64,000 nucleotides of DNA from Gemmataceae bacterium (GTDB lineage: Bacteria; Planctomycetota; Planctomycetia; Gemmatales; Gemmataceae), in assembly GCA_009691845.1 (NCBI GenBank), contig SIAJ01000017.1, forward strand, positions 20,096-84,095, read 5' to 3'. This document shows, piece by piece, positions 53,375 to 62,483 of this stretch. Below the pieces are notes generated by a model that did not search any database, had not been told where the DNA came from, and was given only the letters and a program-made list of their open reading frames with translations. Numbering within the stretch: the first letter of the stretch is position 1; each line of letters begins with the position of its first letter. A program made the position numbers and the translations under genes.

Positions 53375-54718
53375 ATGCGTTTCGGAATCCGTTACCGCCT
53401 GCTGGTCCCACTTGGCCTGCTCCTGATCGGCGTCGTAGGCACCAGCCTTTGGAGTGCACGGGTCGCGGCCCATCGAGAGGAGGAGCGTGTCGCCACCCAG
53501 GTTCGCAACGTCTCGAAAACGCTTAGCAACGCGAACTTTCCGCTCACCGGGCCTGTTCTTGAACAGATGAAGAGCCTGTCTGGTGCGGAGTTCTTGCTCG
53601 TGAGCTCGGAGGGTAGCAAACTCACCACACTCGGGGGGGAACAAATCGACGTTCCCTCCGACGAAATCTTCGAGGGGATCGACGACCAGGGAATTGGTCC
53701 GATTGTTCGCGTGCATGGAACGGAGTTTCGTTGTCACCGATTGGTGTTAAAGGAGCCACATCGCCATGCGGGAGGAGTGGTGTACATTTTTTACCCGGAG
53801 GCCTTGCTCGAGGAGGCCATCGCCGACGCGAAGCGACCTTCGTTCATTGGCCTGCTCTTCGGCTTGATCGCGGTGGGCCTGACATTCGGGATCGGTCAAC
53901 GACTGGTTGGCCGCATACGAGCGTTGGAAAAACGGACCCGGCAGATCGCGGCCGGGGATTTTGCACCCATGCCGCTGCCAAAAGCGAACGACGAGTTGCG
54001 CGATCTTTCCGCTTCGGTCAATGAGATGGCCGAGCATCTTGACCGTTTGAACCGAGCCGTTGCGAGTGCCGAGCGTTCTCGACTCACGGCCCAGCTATCG
54101 ACAGGGCTGGCCCACCAACTTCGCAACGGCGTAACCGGGGCCAAGCTCGCCGTGCAAGTCTTCCTGGCCGAGAATGCCAATCAGGACGCGGAAGCACTGC
54201 AAGTCGCCCTGCGGCAACTGGCGACGATGGAAGCCAACCTGCGCCGATTCATCGACCTCGAACGCTCCAACGATGCCAAGCGAGAAGCGTGCCTGCTGAC
54301 TCAGGTCCTCATGGATGTCGTGGAACTCACTCAACCACGTTGTAAACATGTAGGAATCGAGTTGCGTTGTGACCTGCCCGAGAGCGAGATTCGCATTCAG
54401 GGAGACCCGGGCCAAATTAGCGACATCTTCAGCAATCTCATCGGCAATGCCGTGGATGCCGTCGGCACGGAAGGGAAAGTTCAAGTCGTTCTCCGAAGCA
54501 AGGCTAACCACGCCGTTGTCGAAGTCAGTGATACGGGGCCTGGGCCGACACCAGAGTTGGCCGCACGCCTGTTCGAGCCTTTTGTCACCGGCAAACCCGA
54601 GGGCATTGGTCTTGGGCTGGCCGTCGCCAAACATGCGGCCGAGGCACACGGCGGTACAATTTCCTGGTATCGAGACGGAGGACGAACTGTTTTTCGGGTG
54701 ACCCTGCGTTGCGAATGA
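53375..54718 (+). CDS. Sensor histidine kinase
   Basis: A 447-residue membrane sensor kinase. Two membrane segments (about residues 9-27 and 155-177) enclose a roughly 125-residue extracytoplasmic domain; then a HAMP domain, a dimerisation helix with the phosphoacceptor H247 in STGLAHQLRNGVTGAKL, and an ATPase domain with N-box NLIGNAVDAV, DTGPGP and GIGLGLAV. No response regulator gene is adjacent, so it is an orphan kinase; the signal is unknown. The ATG at 53375 begins the first membrane helix. It is followed 45 bases later by the zinc-ribbon membrane protein. Confidence 0.9.
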   Translation: MRFGIRYRLLVPLGLLLIGVVGTSLWSARVAAHREEERVATQVRNVSKTLSNANFPLTGPVLEQMKSLSGAEFLLVSSEGSKLTTLGGEQIDVPSDEIFEGIDDQGIGPIVRVHGTEFRCHRLVLKEPHRHAGGVVYIFYPEALLEEAIADAKRPSFIGLLFGLIAVGLTFGIGQRLVGRIRALEKRTRQIAAGDFAPMPLPKANDELRDLSASVNEMAEHLDRLNRAVASAERSRLTAQLSTGLAHQLRNGVTGAKLAVQVFLAENANQDAEALQVALRQLATMEANLRRFIDLERSNDAKREACLLTQVLMDVVELTQPRCKHVGIELRCDLPESEIRIQGDPGQISDIFSNLIGNAVDAVGTEGKVQVVLRSKANHAVVEVSDTGPGPTPELAARLFEPFVTGKPEGIGLGLAVAKHAAEAHGGTISWYRDGGRTVFRVTLRCE

Positions 54719-54763
54719 GTCGTAAACTGATTCCAGGCCCCGAGACATCTCACAGGTTCGGCC

Positions 54764-55231
54764 ATGGAACCACTCGACCTGACTTGTGCCAAGTGCAACG
54801 GGACGTGGAAGCTGATCAAGGCCGAGGGGGCTATCGCATGCCCGTATTGCAAGGCTATTGTCGATTCGCCACCACTTGCAAGCAGTTCGGAAACCACGGT
54901 GCCGGCCCCGGTTCCCAGCGAATCTCCCGTCACAGCCGAAAAGCCTCCTGAACCTGGTGCGACAAATGAACCAGCGCAGGCGGAGCCTGATCCAGTTGCG
55001 ACTCCAGCTACCGACTCGATTCCATTGCTAGCGCGATTGGACCGCCCGTCCGCAGCGATGGATGATGCCGACGATCCGGGGCCACGCGCTGACTACGACG
55101 ACCGCCGACGCAGCGGCATGCACCCGCTCCTGAAGGTATTCATCATTCTGATGATCCTGTTCATCCTGGTCCCTCTTGCCATCGTCATTCTGATCGCAGT
55201 CGTGTGTGCCGTGATGCTATCCGGGAGATGA
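54764..55231 (+). CDS. Zinc-ribbon, single-pass membrane protein
   Basis: A 155-residue protein. The N-terminus carries two C-x2-C pairs (CAKCNGTW and CPYCKAIV), a zinc ribbon; then about 70 Pro/Ala-rich residues; then a C-terminal membrane anchor (LLKVFIILMILFILVPLAIVILIAVVCAVML). So the zinc ribbon faces the cytoplasm. The function is unknown. The radical SAM gene starts three bases after its stop, so the two are almost certainly translated together. Confidence 0.7.
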   Translation: MEPLDLTCAKCNGTWKLIKAEGAIACPYCKAIVDSPPLASSSETTVPAPVPSESPVTAEKPPEPGATNEPAQAEPDPVATPATDSIPLLARLDRPSAAMDDADDPGPRADYDDRRRSGMHPLLKVFIILMILFILVPLAIVILIAVVCAVMLSGR

Positions 55232-55234
55232 CGC

Positions 55235-56659
55235 TTGAACGTTCGCGATTACGTCTTTCGTGGTACCACGCGTTCGCTCTGCCCGCAGTGTCGCCGAGTG
55301 GTCGATGCCAAGATCATCATTCGCGGCCAACGCGTCTACTTCCGCAAGCAATGCCCGGAGCACGGCACCTTTGAGGATTTCGTTTCGTCGGATGTCGCCT
55401 ACTACGACCGCCACGAACACGATCAGCCCGCCCGCACGCCACGACATTATGGAACGGAAGCCGACAAGGGTTGCCCGCTGGATTGCGGCCTCTGTCCGGA
55501 GCACGAGCAACACACGTGCATCGGGCTCATCGAAGTCACTTCGAATTGCAATTTGAAATGCCCGATGTGCTTCGCGGAATCAGGCCCGGGCGGCACGAAC
55601 ATTGATTTCGCGACCTACACGAAGATGGTTGATCGTTACGTGCATCTCGAAGGCGTGGCCGACGTGTTGCAGCTCTCGGGAGGCGAGCCGACGCTGCACC
55701 CGGACATCGTTCGCATGGTGCGCTATGCCTACGAGCAGCCGATCCAGGTGGTGATGATCAACACCAACGGCATCCGCTTGGCACGCGATCCGGATCTGGT
55801 GAAGCAGCTTGCGGAGATGAAGGATCGGCTCGAAATCTATTTGCAGTTCGATGGTTTCGATGATGCGACCAGTGAAAAGCTCCGAGGCGAACGGCTGACC
55901 GCGACGAAGTTGAAGGCGCTCGACAACCTGGAACGAGCCGGAATCCGCTGCACGCTCGTTTGCACCGTGGAGCACACGACAAACCTGCATGAGGTCGGCC
56001 GGGTATTGCAATTCGGGCTGGAGCGGCCAAGTGTTCGGGGCGTTAGTTATCAACTCGCGACATATTGTGGCCGACATCTGCCGACGGCCGAGCTGGAACG
56101 CCGTGTCACCATGCCCGATCTCGCGAAGGCCCTGGTGTCGCAAACCAATCACCTTCTGGAAGAAACGGACTTCTATCCACTGCCGTGTGCGCATCCGAAT
56201 TGCCATCTCATGGCCTACATCTATCGCGGTGGAAGCACGCCGATCCCGGTCTCTCGGATGATCGACGTCACCAAGCACATGGACCTGATCGCCAACTCGA
56301 TCGTCTACACTCCGAATCGGGCGAAGCAGATTATCTCGCGTGCCATTGATGCCTCGGGCAATTGCGGCTGCGGCCCGGAAGGCTGTTCGCCGGGTGTCGT
56401 CGATGATTTTGCGGCAAAAGCACTCGCGGAACAATTGACCGGGGCCGACGTCTTCCGTGTCACGCTTACGGCATTTCTGGACGCCTACACGTTCGACACG
56501 CGCCGGGTGATGAAGTGCTGCCTGGCCCACATCCTGCCTAGCGGACATGTCGTGCCGTTTTGTGCTTACAACACGCTTTATCGCGATGGGCATGTCAAGT
56601 TGCCGGTACTGGTGGATGCGAAGGAGACCTCCACCTTGGGGTTGCCGGTCATTGTGTGA
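55235..56659 (+). CDS. Radical SAM protein of the MJ0619/tetraether lipid synthase (Tes) type
   Basis: A 474-residue radical SAM enzyme. The [4Fe-4S] motif is C105-x3-C109-x2-C112 in CNLKCPMCF, with the SAM-binding LSGGEPTLH. The N-terminus has the special architecture of the archaeal MJ0619/Tes group: SLCPQCRRVVDAKI, RKQCPEHGTFEDFVSSD and GCPLDCGLCPEHEQHTC, i.e. several extra cysteine clusters. More Cys motifs follow near the end (NCGCGPEGCSPG; MKCCLAHILPSGHVVPFCAYN). Tes joins lipid tails into tetraethers; bacterial homologues are uncharacterised. TTG start, three bases after the zinc-ribbon gene. Confidence 0.85.
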   Translation: MNVRDYVFRGTTRSLCPQCRRVVDAKIIIRGQRVYFRKQCPEHGTFEDFVSSDVAYYDRHEHDQPARTPRHYGTEADKGCPLDCGLCPEHEQHTCIGLIEVTSNCNLKCPMCFAESGPGGTNIDFATYTKMVDRYVHLEGVADVLQLSGGEPTLHPDIVRMVRYAYEQPIQVVMINTNGIRLARDPDLVKQLAEMKDRLEIYLQFDGFDDATSEKLRGERLTATKLKALDNLERAGIRCTLVCTVEHTTNLHEVGRVLQFGLERPSVRGVSYQLATYCGRHLPTAELERRVTMPDLAKALVSQTNHLLEETDFYPLPCAHPNCHLMAYIYRGGSTPIPVSRMIDVTKHMDLIANSIVYTPNRAKQIISRAIDASGNCGCGPEGCSPGVVDDFAAKALAEQLTGADVFRVTLTAFLDAYTFDTRRVMKCCLAHILPSGHVVPFCAYNTLYRDGHVKLPVLVDAKETSTLGLPVIV

Positions 56660-56752
56660 TCCTTGTCACGCCCATGCTCCGCCCTGCAAAGCCTGAGCGT
56701 CGCGGCTTGCGATCACGTCATCGGGCTGTATTTGCAGTACAATCATAACACT

Positions 56753-58777
56753 ATGCCCCGTCACGGTTTCGTCCGACTCGCCGCCGCCGTCCCGCAACTT
56801 CGGGTGGCCGATACACGCTTCAACGCCACGCGAACCATCGACCTGATGAATCACGCTGCCAACGAGTCGGTCGATGTTGTCGTCTTTCCCGAGATGGGTC
56901 TCACGGGCTACACTTGCGGAGACTTGTTCTTTCAACGCACCTTGCAAGCGGGGGCCCTCGAGGCCTTGCAAGGAATTGCCGCGGCATCGGCTCGAAGTTT
57001 CAAGGGCGTGATGGTTGTTGGTTTGCCCTTAGTCATCGACGATCAAGTCTTCAATTGCGCTGCCGTCGTGCATCGCGGTGAAGTGCTGGGCATCATTCCC
57101 AAGTCGTATTTGCCGACGTACAAGGAATTTTACGACGCACGCTTCTTTGCACCGGCTTCGACTGTTGTCAGTAACATCGTGCAACTGTTCGGCAAGCCGG
57201 TTCCCTTTGGAACGGATTTGCTCTTTCGTTGCTCGAACGTGACAGGCTGCGTGATTGGCATAGAGATCTGCGAAGACATGTGGGGCCCCGTGCCCCCTAG
57301 TTCGCTCCAGGCCCTTCACGGCGCGACCGTGTGTCTGAATCTCTCCGCGAGCAACGAGACGATTGCGAAGGCGAATTATCGGCGTTCGCTCGTCGTGCAA
57401 CAGTCGGCCCGGTGCCTGGCGAGTTACGTGTACTCGTCCTCCGGACCGGGGGAGTCCAGCACGGACCTGGTTTTCGGCGGCCACGCCTTGATTGCCGAGA
57501 ACGGAACCCTGCTTGCCGAATCCGAACGCTTTCGACGGGACGATCACCTCACAATGGCCGATGTCGATCTCGATCGCTTGCGGATGGATCGCTCGCAGAC
57601 CACGAGCTTTGGCGATGCGGTCCTGACACGAGGCTTGAAGCAAGAATATCGCAGACTTGAGTTTGAACTTGCCGAACGGCCTAGCAGCGTTTCTCTTGCC
57701 CGCCTGGTTGTCGCACATCCGTTCGTGCCTTCGATCGAAAGCGAACTGCGCGAACGCTGCGACGAGATCTTCCACATTCAAGTCTCTGGATTGGGTCGCC
57801 GTCTCGAGCAGATCGGCACGCCCCCCGTTGCGATCGGCGTTTCCGGCGGGCTCGATTCAACGCTGGCCCTTTTGGTTCTGTGCAAGACTCTCGATCGAAT
57901 CGGGGCGAGTCGCGAACGAATCCGAGCCCTCACGATGCCGGGCTATGGCACCACGAATCGTACGCTCGCGAATGCCAAGTCGCTCATGAAGTCGCTCGGC
58001 GTCAGCTTTCGCGAAGTGGATATTCGGCAACTTTGCCTGGACGAGATGAAGGCCCTGGGCCATGCTCCTTTCGGCATCGCTCTGGAAAAGCTCGATGTGG
58101 CAGGGCTCAACGCGAAATTGACTTCGCTTCCGGCCGAGCAGCGTAGTGATCTCACATTCGAAAATGTGCAGGCACGGGCGCGAACCAGTTTGCTCATGAA
58201 CACGGCATTCGTAGTAGGCACCGGCGACCTGTCCGAACTGGCCCTCGGCTGGTGTACCTATAACGCCGATCACATGAGCATGTACAACCCGAACATCAGC
58301 GTTCCCAAGACGCTGGTCAAGTTCCTGGTGCGCTGGGCAGCCCAGAATGAGTTCGACGGCGAAGCTCGCAAGACACTCCTGGACATCGTGGCCACAGAGA
58401 TCTCAGCCGAACTGTTGCCCACGACCAGCGATGGCAAGTCCCAATCGACCGAAAGCACAATCGGCCCGTACGAATTGCACGACTTCTTCTTGTATCACTT
58501 CCTGCGCTATGGAGCGACGCCCGAGAAAATTCTCTATCTCGCCTCGTTCGCGAAGTTCGATCGGCCTTATGCGGCCGATGAAATCAAGAAGTGGCTGCGG
58601 GTATTCCTGACCCGCTTTTTCGCGAACCAGTTCAAACGCTCGTGCCTGCCCGACGGCCCAAAAGTCGGCTCAGTAAGTCTGTCGCCTCGTGGTGACTGGC
58701 GAATGCCGAGCGATGCGGCAGCCACTCTGTGGCTGGACGGTACAGATATGTTCGGGAGTCCAGAGCCGCGACCGTAA
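56753..58777 (+). CDS. nadE: Glutamine-dependent NAD+ synthetase
   Basis: Makes NAD+ from nicotinic acid adenine dinucleotide, ATP and glutamine-derived ammonia. It has 674 residues: an N-terminal nitrilase-like glutaminase domain with Glu in VFPEMGLTGYTCGD, Lys in IPKSYLPTYKEFY and Cys in IGIEICEDMW; then the synthetase domain with PPi loop GVSGGLDSTLALLV, LGWCTYNADHMSMYN and the C-terminal helix. It is of the long glutamine-dependent type. The ATG at 56753 precedes the domain. The stop lies inside the left arm of an inverted repeat, which encodes the last residues (EPRP). Confidence 0.95.
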   Translation: MPRHGFVRLAAAVPQLRVADTRFNATRTIDLMNHAANESVDVVVFPEMGLTGYTCGDLFFQRTLQAGALEALQGIAAASARSFKGVMVVGLPLVIDDQVFNCAAVVHRGEVLGIIPKSYLPTYKEFYDARFFAPASTVVSNIVQLFGKPVPFGTDLLFRCSNVTGCVIGIEICEDMWGPVPPSSLQALHGATVCLNLSASNETIAKANYRRSLVVQQSARCLASYVYSSSGPGESSTDLVFGGHALIAENGTLLAESERFRRDDHLTMADVDLDRLRMDRSQTTSFGDAVLTRGLKQEYRRLEFELAERPSSVSLARLVVAHPFVPSIESELRERCDEIFHIQVSGLGRRLEQIGTPPVAIGVSGGLDSTLALLVLCKTLDRIGASRERIRALTMPGYGTTNRTLANAKSLMKSLGVSFREVDIRQLCLDEMKALGHAPFGIALEKLDVAGLNAKLTSLPAEQRSDLTFENVQARARTSLLMNTAFVVGTGDLSELALGWCTYNADHMSMYNPNISVPKTLVKFLVRWAAQNEFDGEARKTLLDIVATEISAELLPTTSDGKSQSTESTIGPYELHDFFLYHFLRYGATPEKILYLASFAKFDRPYAADEIKKWLRVFLTRFFANQFKRSCLPDGPKVGSVSLSPRGDWRMPSDAAATLWLDGTDMFGSPEPRP

Positions 58778-58818
58778 GGGAGCGACCCAGCGAAATCGCT
58801 CCTTTACGGTCGCGGCTC
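58763..58818. repeat. Inverted repeat overlapping the nadE stop codon
   Basis: Twenty-three-base arms at 58763-58785 (begins GAGCCGCGACCGTAA) and 58796-58818 with one difference and a 10-base loop. The nadE TAA (58775-58777) is inside the left arm. It lies between convergent genes and may act as a bidirectional terminator. Confidence 0.75.
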
Positions 58819-58870
58819 CGACGGAACATCGACTTTTGTCGGGCACGTCTATCTTGCCGGTTCACCACGT

Positions 58871-59992
58871 CTACATCGAGAATTCCTTCATCGCTTCTCG
58901 ATCCAGTTCGATGCCCAATCCTGGGCCAGTCGGGACGTGCAAAAAACCTTCGGCGTCGGGCTTCATTGGTTTCGTAACCAGGTTGTCCATGTATGGCGAG
59001 GGCGTCAGAAACTCGACATACCTTGCAACGGGCAACGCGGCCGTGAGATGCAAATCGGCGGCGAGGCCGATGGCCGTGTTCCAGCCGTGCGGCACCATCT
59101 GAATGTTGTGCTCGTAAGCCATCCAGCCGATTCGCCACGCTTCGGTGAGCCCGCCGCACTTGGTGCAATCGGGTTGAATGATGTCCACGGCATGTTGCTG
59201 AAGAAATGGCCAAAAGCTCTGTCGCCGGGTGAGAACCTCGCCCGTCGAAATCGGCACCGGCGAATGCCGTCGCAGTTCAATGAATCCCGCGAGATCATCC
59301 GGCGGTAACGCTTCTTCAAACCAGACGACGTCGTAGGCGGCGAGCATTTGTGCCGTTCGCACCGCCCACTTGTAGCCGTGCGGCCAATAGGCGTCGCTGC
59401 CACCGGCATCGACCATCAGTTCCACGCCGGGACCGATGGCCTCGCGTGCAGTTTGAATCAGCAACTCATCGAACTTCGCATCCCGGCGACCAAACGGACG
59501 CCAGCCGAGTTTGATCGCTCGGAATCCGCGAGCCACGGCTTGCCGCAATTTTTCGCGCAGAGGTTCCGGCTCGTCGAACAACAGCGAACCATACGGCTTG
59601 ATCTTGTTGCGGTACATGCCGCCGAGAAGCCGGCCGACCGGCTGATTCGTGATCTTGCCGAACAAATCCCAAAGGGCGATGTCGATGCCGCTGATGGCAT
59701 GTTCAACCGCTCCGCCACGTCCCTGCCAGAACGTGTTCTGTCGCAACTTCTCGCTCACGCGGGCCGGCTCATCTGCTCGCTCCCCAATCAGAAACGGACG
59801 CAGAAGTTTCACGCCCCCTTCAACGAGGGCCCGGCTCGTCATGGCGCTGCCGATGCCCACGCGGCCATCATCGGCAATGACTTCGACGACTGTGTGCAGA
59901 TTATCCTGCGGAACGAGTTCCTCGGCCCAGCCGCCCTCGACGGTGGCGCCAGCGAGGCCGGTGAGTCGTATGTCTGCGATTTTCATCGTCAT
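58871..59992 (-). CDS. Mandelate racemase/muconate lactonizing enzyme superfamily (sugar acid dehydratase-like)
   Basis: A 373-residue member of the enolase superfamily, mandelate racemase subgroup. The metal ligands are visible: the first Asp in MVDAGGSDAYW, then FEEALPPDD and ISTGEVLTR, plus the base HG motif (VPHGWN) and RAIKLGWRPFG. These enzymes abstract the alpha proton of a carboxylate; typical reactions are sugar acid dehydration or racemisation. The substrate is unknown. The start is ATG 59992 (or 59986); the frame runs to 60010. It stands apart from the metallopeptidase gene by an inverted repeat. Confidence 0.85.
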   Translation of the reverse strand: MTMKIADIRLTGLAGATVEGGWAEELVPQDNLHTVVEVIADDGRVGIGSAMTSRALVEGGVKLLRPFLIGERADEPARVSEKLRQNTFWQGRGGAVEHAISGIDIALWDLFGKITNQPVGRLLGGMYRNKIKPYGSLLFDEPEPLREKLRQAVARGFRAIKLGWRPFGRRDAKFDELLIQTAREAIGPGVELMVDAGGSDAYWPHGYKWAVRTAQMLAAYDVVWFEEALPPDDLAGFIELRRHSPVPISTGEVLTRRQSFWPFLQQHAVDIIQPDCTKCGGLTEAWRIGWMAYEHNIQMVPHGWNTAIGLAADLHLTAALPVARYVEFLTPSPYMDNLVTKPMKPDAEGFLHVPTGPGLGIELDREAMKEFSM

Positions 59993-60003
59993 GATTTCCG
60001 TAG

Positions 60004-60060
60004 AGCACACGGCTCGCGTGCTTGTATTTTCACAACCACAACACGCGAGTCGCGTGTGCT
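60004..60060. repeat. Intergenic inverted repeat
   Basis: Arms at about 60004-60025 (begins AGCACACGGCTC) and 60038-60060 pair with one indel and one mismatch, between two minus-strand genes. It ends five bases before the stop of the metallopeptidase gene. Confidence 0.6.
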
Positions 60061-60064
60061 GAGA

Positions 60065-60883
60065 CTAAAGCTGCCCATACCCCAATCTGAACAACTCCGC
60101 CGCCCGCTTCACGTCGCCAGTCTTATAGCCTACCATGAACCAGCGTTGTCGCTGACGCGAAGTGCCATGCGTGAACGTGTCCGGTTGCACCCGGCCGCGG
60201 CCCTGTTGTTGCAGATGGTCGTCGCCGATCTTCGCGGCCGCGTTCATGGCCGATTCGACGTCGCCTTTTTCCAGGAAGTTAAACTTCTTCTGCGCGTGGT
60301 GAGCCCAGACGCCTGCCAGGTAATCCGCCTGCAATTCAAGTCGCACGGACATGTGATTCGCCTCGACCTTCGGCCCTCGGCGGGCTTCATCGACTCGGGC
60401 AGAGTAACCCAGCAAACGCTGCACGTGATGACCAACCTCATGGGCGATGACGTAGGCTCGTGCGAACTCACCTGGAGCGCCCAATTCTTCGTCCAAAACC
60501 TTGAAGAAAGAAAGATCGAGACAGACGCTCGTGTCGGCCGGGCAGTAGAAAGGCCCGATGCCCGCGTCCGCCGCTCCGCAACCTGTCTGGGTGTGACCCG
60601 AGAACAGCACGAGCGTCGGTTTCTGATACTTCTTGCCCATCCGCTGAAACTGCTCTTCCCAGATCACCTCGGTATCGTGAAAGATCACCTTGCAAAACTT
60701 GGCTTGCTTTTCTTCCTCCGGACCACCACGCCCTCCGCGTTGATCGAGGAATTGTCCGGGATCGAGACCGAATATCAGGGCGACGATCGCAACAACTATC
60801 CCGCCCCCACCCACCATGAGGCCTTGCGACCTCCCGCGGCGATCATCGACGTTGCTGCTCTCTTCGCGACCTTCCCACTTCAT
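60065..60883 (-). CDS. Neutral zinc metallopeptidase, YpfJ family
   Basis: A 272-residue membrane-anchored metallopeptidase-like protein. One N-terminal membrane helix (GLMVGGGGIVVAIVALIFGL) is followed by the conserved FCGAAD-like region (TQTGCGAADAGIGPFYCPAD) and the zinc motif H148-E-V-G-H152 (VIAHEVGHHVQRLLG), with LELQADYLAGVWAHHA as the helix bearing the third ligand. The length and motif order fit the YpfJ family, whose substrates are unknown. The start MKWEGREESS is preceded by a purine-rich run. The TPR gene lies divergently 163 bases away. Confidence 0.9.
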   Translation of the reverse strand: MKWEGREESSNVDDRRGRSQGLMVGGGGIVVAIVALIFGLDPGQFLDQRGGRGGPEEEKQAKFCKVIFHDTEVIWEEQFQRMGKKYQKPTLVLFSGHTQTGCGAADAGIGPFYCPADTSVCLDLSFFKVLDEELGAPGEFARAYVIAHEVGHHVQRLLGYSARVDEARRGPKVEANHMSVRLELQADYLAGVWAHHAQKKFNFLEKGDVESAMNAAAKIGDDHLQQQGRGRVQPDTFTHGTSRQRQRWFMVGYKTGDVKRAAELFRLGYGQL

Positions 60884-61046
60884 GGGACACCTCCGCAGAC
60901 CGTCTCGATGTGGGCCAAAGGGTTATCGTAGCAAATCGCGCTCGGCTACCCGTCGTGTCCCGATTTCACGCCAGGATTCGTCACGCCCGATTGCAGGGGA
61001 CCGTCCGAACGCTTATTCTAACGGAGTTACCTTTCCGGAGCATACC

Positions 61047-61970
61047 ATGATCGGAATCGAACTCCTTGCCTCGCTCGCACTATCCACAACCGTGATGGCC
61101 CCGGCCCTTCCCGAGCGGAACGACTGGGTCGGCGAGTGGGTGCTCATCAAGCAAACGAGCACGGTGTGTGAGAAGAAAGAAGCCGACGGCAACTTCACGC
61201 CGAACGGCAACCTGAGGTCGATTCAATACCGCGTCGAGAAGGACGAAAAAAACAAGCTAATGCTGAACCAGGAAGGGAAGCAGATCTGGGTGAACAAGGA
61301 TCATATGGTTCGCCTGAAGGACGCAGTCGACCATTACACCAAGATGCTGGATGCCGATCCGAACAACGGCACTTGGTATGCGTTCCGCGGCTGGGCGCGG
61401 CATCGTAACGGCAAATCAGAGGAAGCCCTGAAGGACTACGCGGAAGCCATCCGACTGCAGCCGGAAGCGCCGCACTGGTACTCCAATCGCGGCCTGGTCC
61501 ACATGGAATTGAAGAAACTCGACGAGGCCCTCTCGGACTTCAGTACTTCCATTGAACTTGCGCCCGAGAACGAGGTTGCCTATCGCAATCGCGCGATGGC
61601 CCACACCAAAAAGAAGAATTTCGCGAAGGCAGCCGAGGATTATGCCTCGGTGGTCGAACTCAATCCGGATTCCCCCATCGGCAACAATGGCCTCGCCTGG
61701 CTGCTGAGTACTGCTCCGGACGACAAAGTCCGAGATGGCAAACGGGCCGTGGAACATGCTAAGAAAGCGTGCGAATTGACGCAGCACAAGAGTGGCGGCT
61801 TTCTCGATACCCTGGCAGCCGCCTATGCGGAAGCCGGAGATTTCACCAAGGCCGTCGAATGGCAGGAGAAAGCCATCAAGGCCGGCGACATGCCAATTAA
61901 GGACATCGACGCCGCCAAGAAGCGACTGGAACTGTTCAAGGTGAAAAAGCCGTATCGAGGGGATGAGTAG
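61047..61970 (+). CDS. Exported TPR protein
   Basis: A 307-residue protein. Signal peptide (MIGIELLASLALSTTVMA), a region of about 90 residues (ERNDWVGEWVLIKQTSTV) that looks like a small SH3-like beta module, then four to five TPRs (AVDHYTKMLDADPNNGTWYA; EALKDYAEAIRLQPEAPHWY; EALSDFSTSIELAPENEVAY; AAEDYASVVELNPDSPIGNN). TPRs mediate protein contacts; function otherwise unknown. The ATG at 61047 follows CCGGAG. The frame extends 77 codons upstream without similarity and overlaps the divergent metallopeptidase. Confidence 0.82.
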   Translation: MIGIELLASLALSTTVMAPALPERNDWVGEWVLIKQTSTVCEKKEADGNFTPNGNLRSIQYRVEKDEKNKLMLNQEGKQIWVNKDHMVRLKDAVDHYTKMLDADPNNGTWYAFRGWARHRNGKSEEALKDYAEAIRLQPEAPHWYSNRGLVHMELKKLDEALSDFSTSIELAPENEVAYRNRAMAHTKKKNFAKAAEDYASVVELNPDSPIGNNGLAWLLSTAPDDKVRDGKRAVEHAKKACELTQHKSGGFLDTLAAAYAEAGDFTKAVEWQEKAIKAGDMPIKDIDAAKKRLELFKVKKPYRGDE

Positions 61971-62310
61971 GACAGCGGATCCCTCAAGGCGAACTTCGCC
62001 CGCGACTCAGTCGGATCGTTCGACCGTGGCACGAGTTTCCAGGGGCCGTGCGAAATTCCACACGGTGAATCCAGGCCGTGCTTCCAAGTGCAATAAAATC
62101 CTCGCAAACCGCGAGGAAAGACTCGACTATCAACGAAGCGATATCTGCAGTGCGAGTTGCTCGACTTTCGCTAAAGGCATCTGGACAAGAATACAAATCT
62201 GGATTCAGGACCCTGAATGTGAGCCGAATCCGATTTCCAAGCGTCGACAAGATACGACTCGATTCGCCTATAACCGTACTCATTGAGCCTGCATCCCTGG
62301 AGCACACACC
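61971..62310. other. Intergenic region with small hairpin and weak promoter-like boxes
   Basis: No gene was recognised here. It contains a 6-bp hairpin (CCTCGC/GCGAGG, 62100-62116) and, close to the following gene remnant, TCGACA (62244-62249) and TATAAC (62269-62274) with a 19-base spacer, a weak promoter candidate. Confidence 0.3.
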
Positions 62311-62448
62311 GTGACTCGTTCACTCCGTCTTCTTCTCTCACTCAGCGTCATCCCCGCCGCGGCCCGTGAGCCGATTCGTTTGCCGAACAATCCCGCCCTT
62401 TCGCCGGACGGCAAGACGCTCGCATCGCTCTCATGCAATAGCCTGTAG
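62311..62448 (+). pseudogene. Truncated 5' end of a tricorn-protease/PD40 (S41) gene
   Basis: A 45-codon frame with a proper ribosome site (GGAG, eight bases before GTG), a signal peptide (TRSLRLLLSLSVIPAAAR) and EPIRLPNNPALSPDGKTLA, which matches the first beta-propeller strand at the start of bacterial tricorn-protease homologues (PALSPDGKTLAF). It then diverges and stops at 62446-62448. The remainder of the roughly 1,000-residue gene is missing; the serine hydrolase gene ends 36 bases later on the other strand. Confidence 0.6.
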
Positions 62449-62483
62449 GCAATCGCGATCAAAATTGTGACCCCGTCTCGAGT

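Noticed and set aside
55580..56593. 337-codon minus-strand open frame
   Set aside because: Shadow of the radical SAM gene; no domain and no ribosome site.
59348..60931. 527-codon open frame on the plus strand
   Set aside because: It is antisense to two well-supported genes (enolase superfamily and YpfJ metallopeptidase). The high GC and codon bias leave stop-free shadows.
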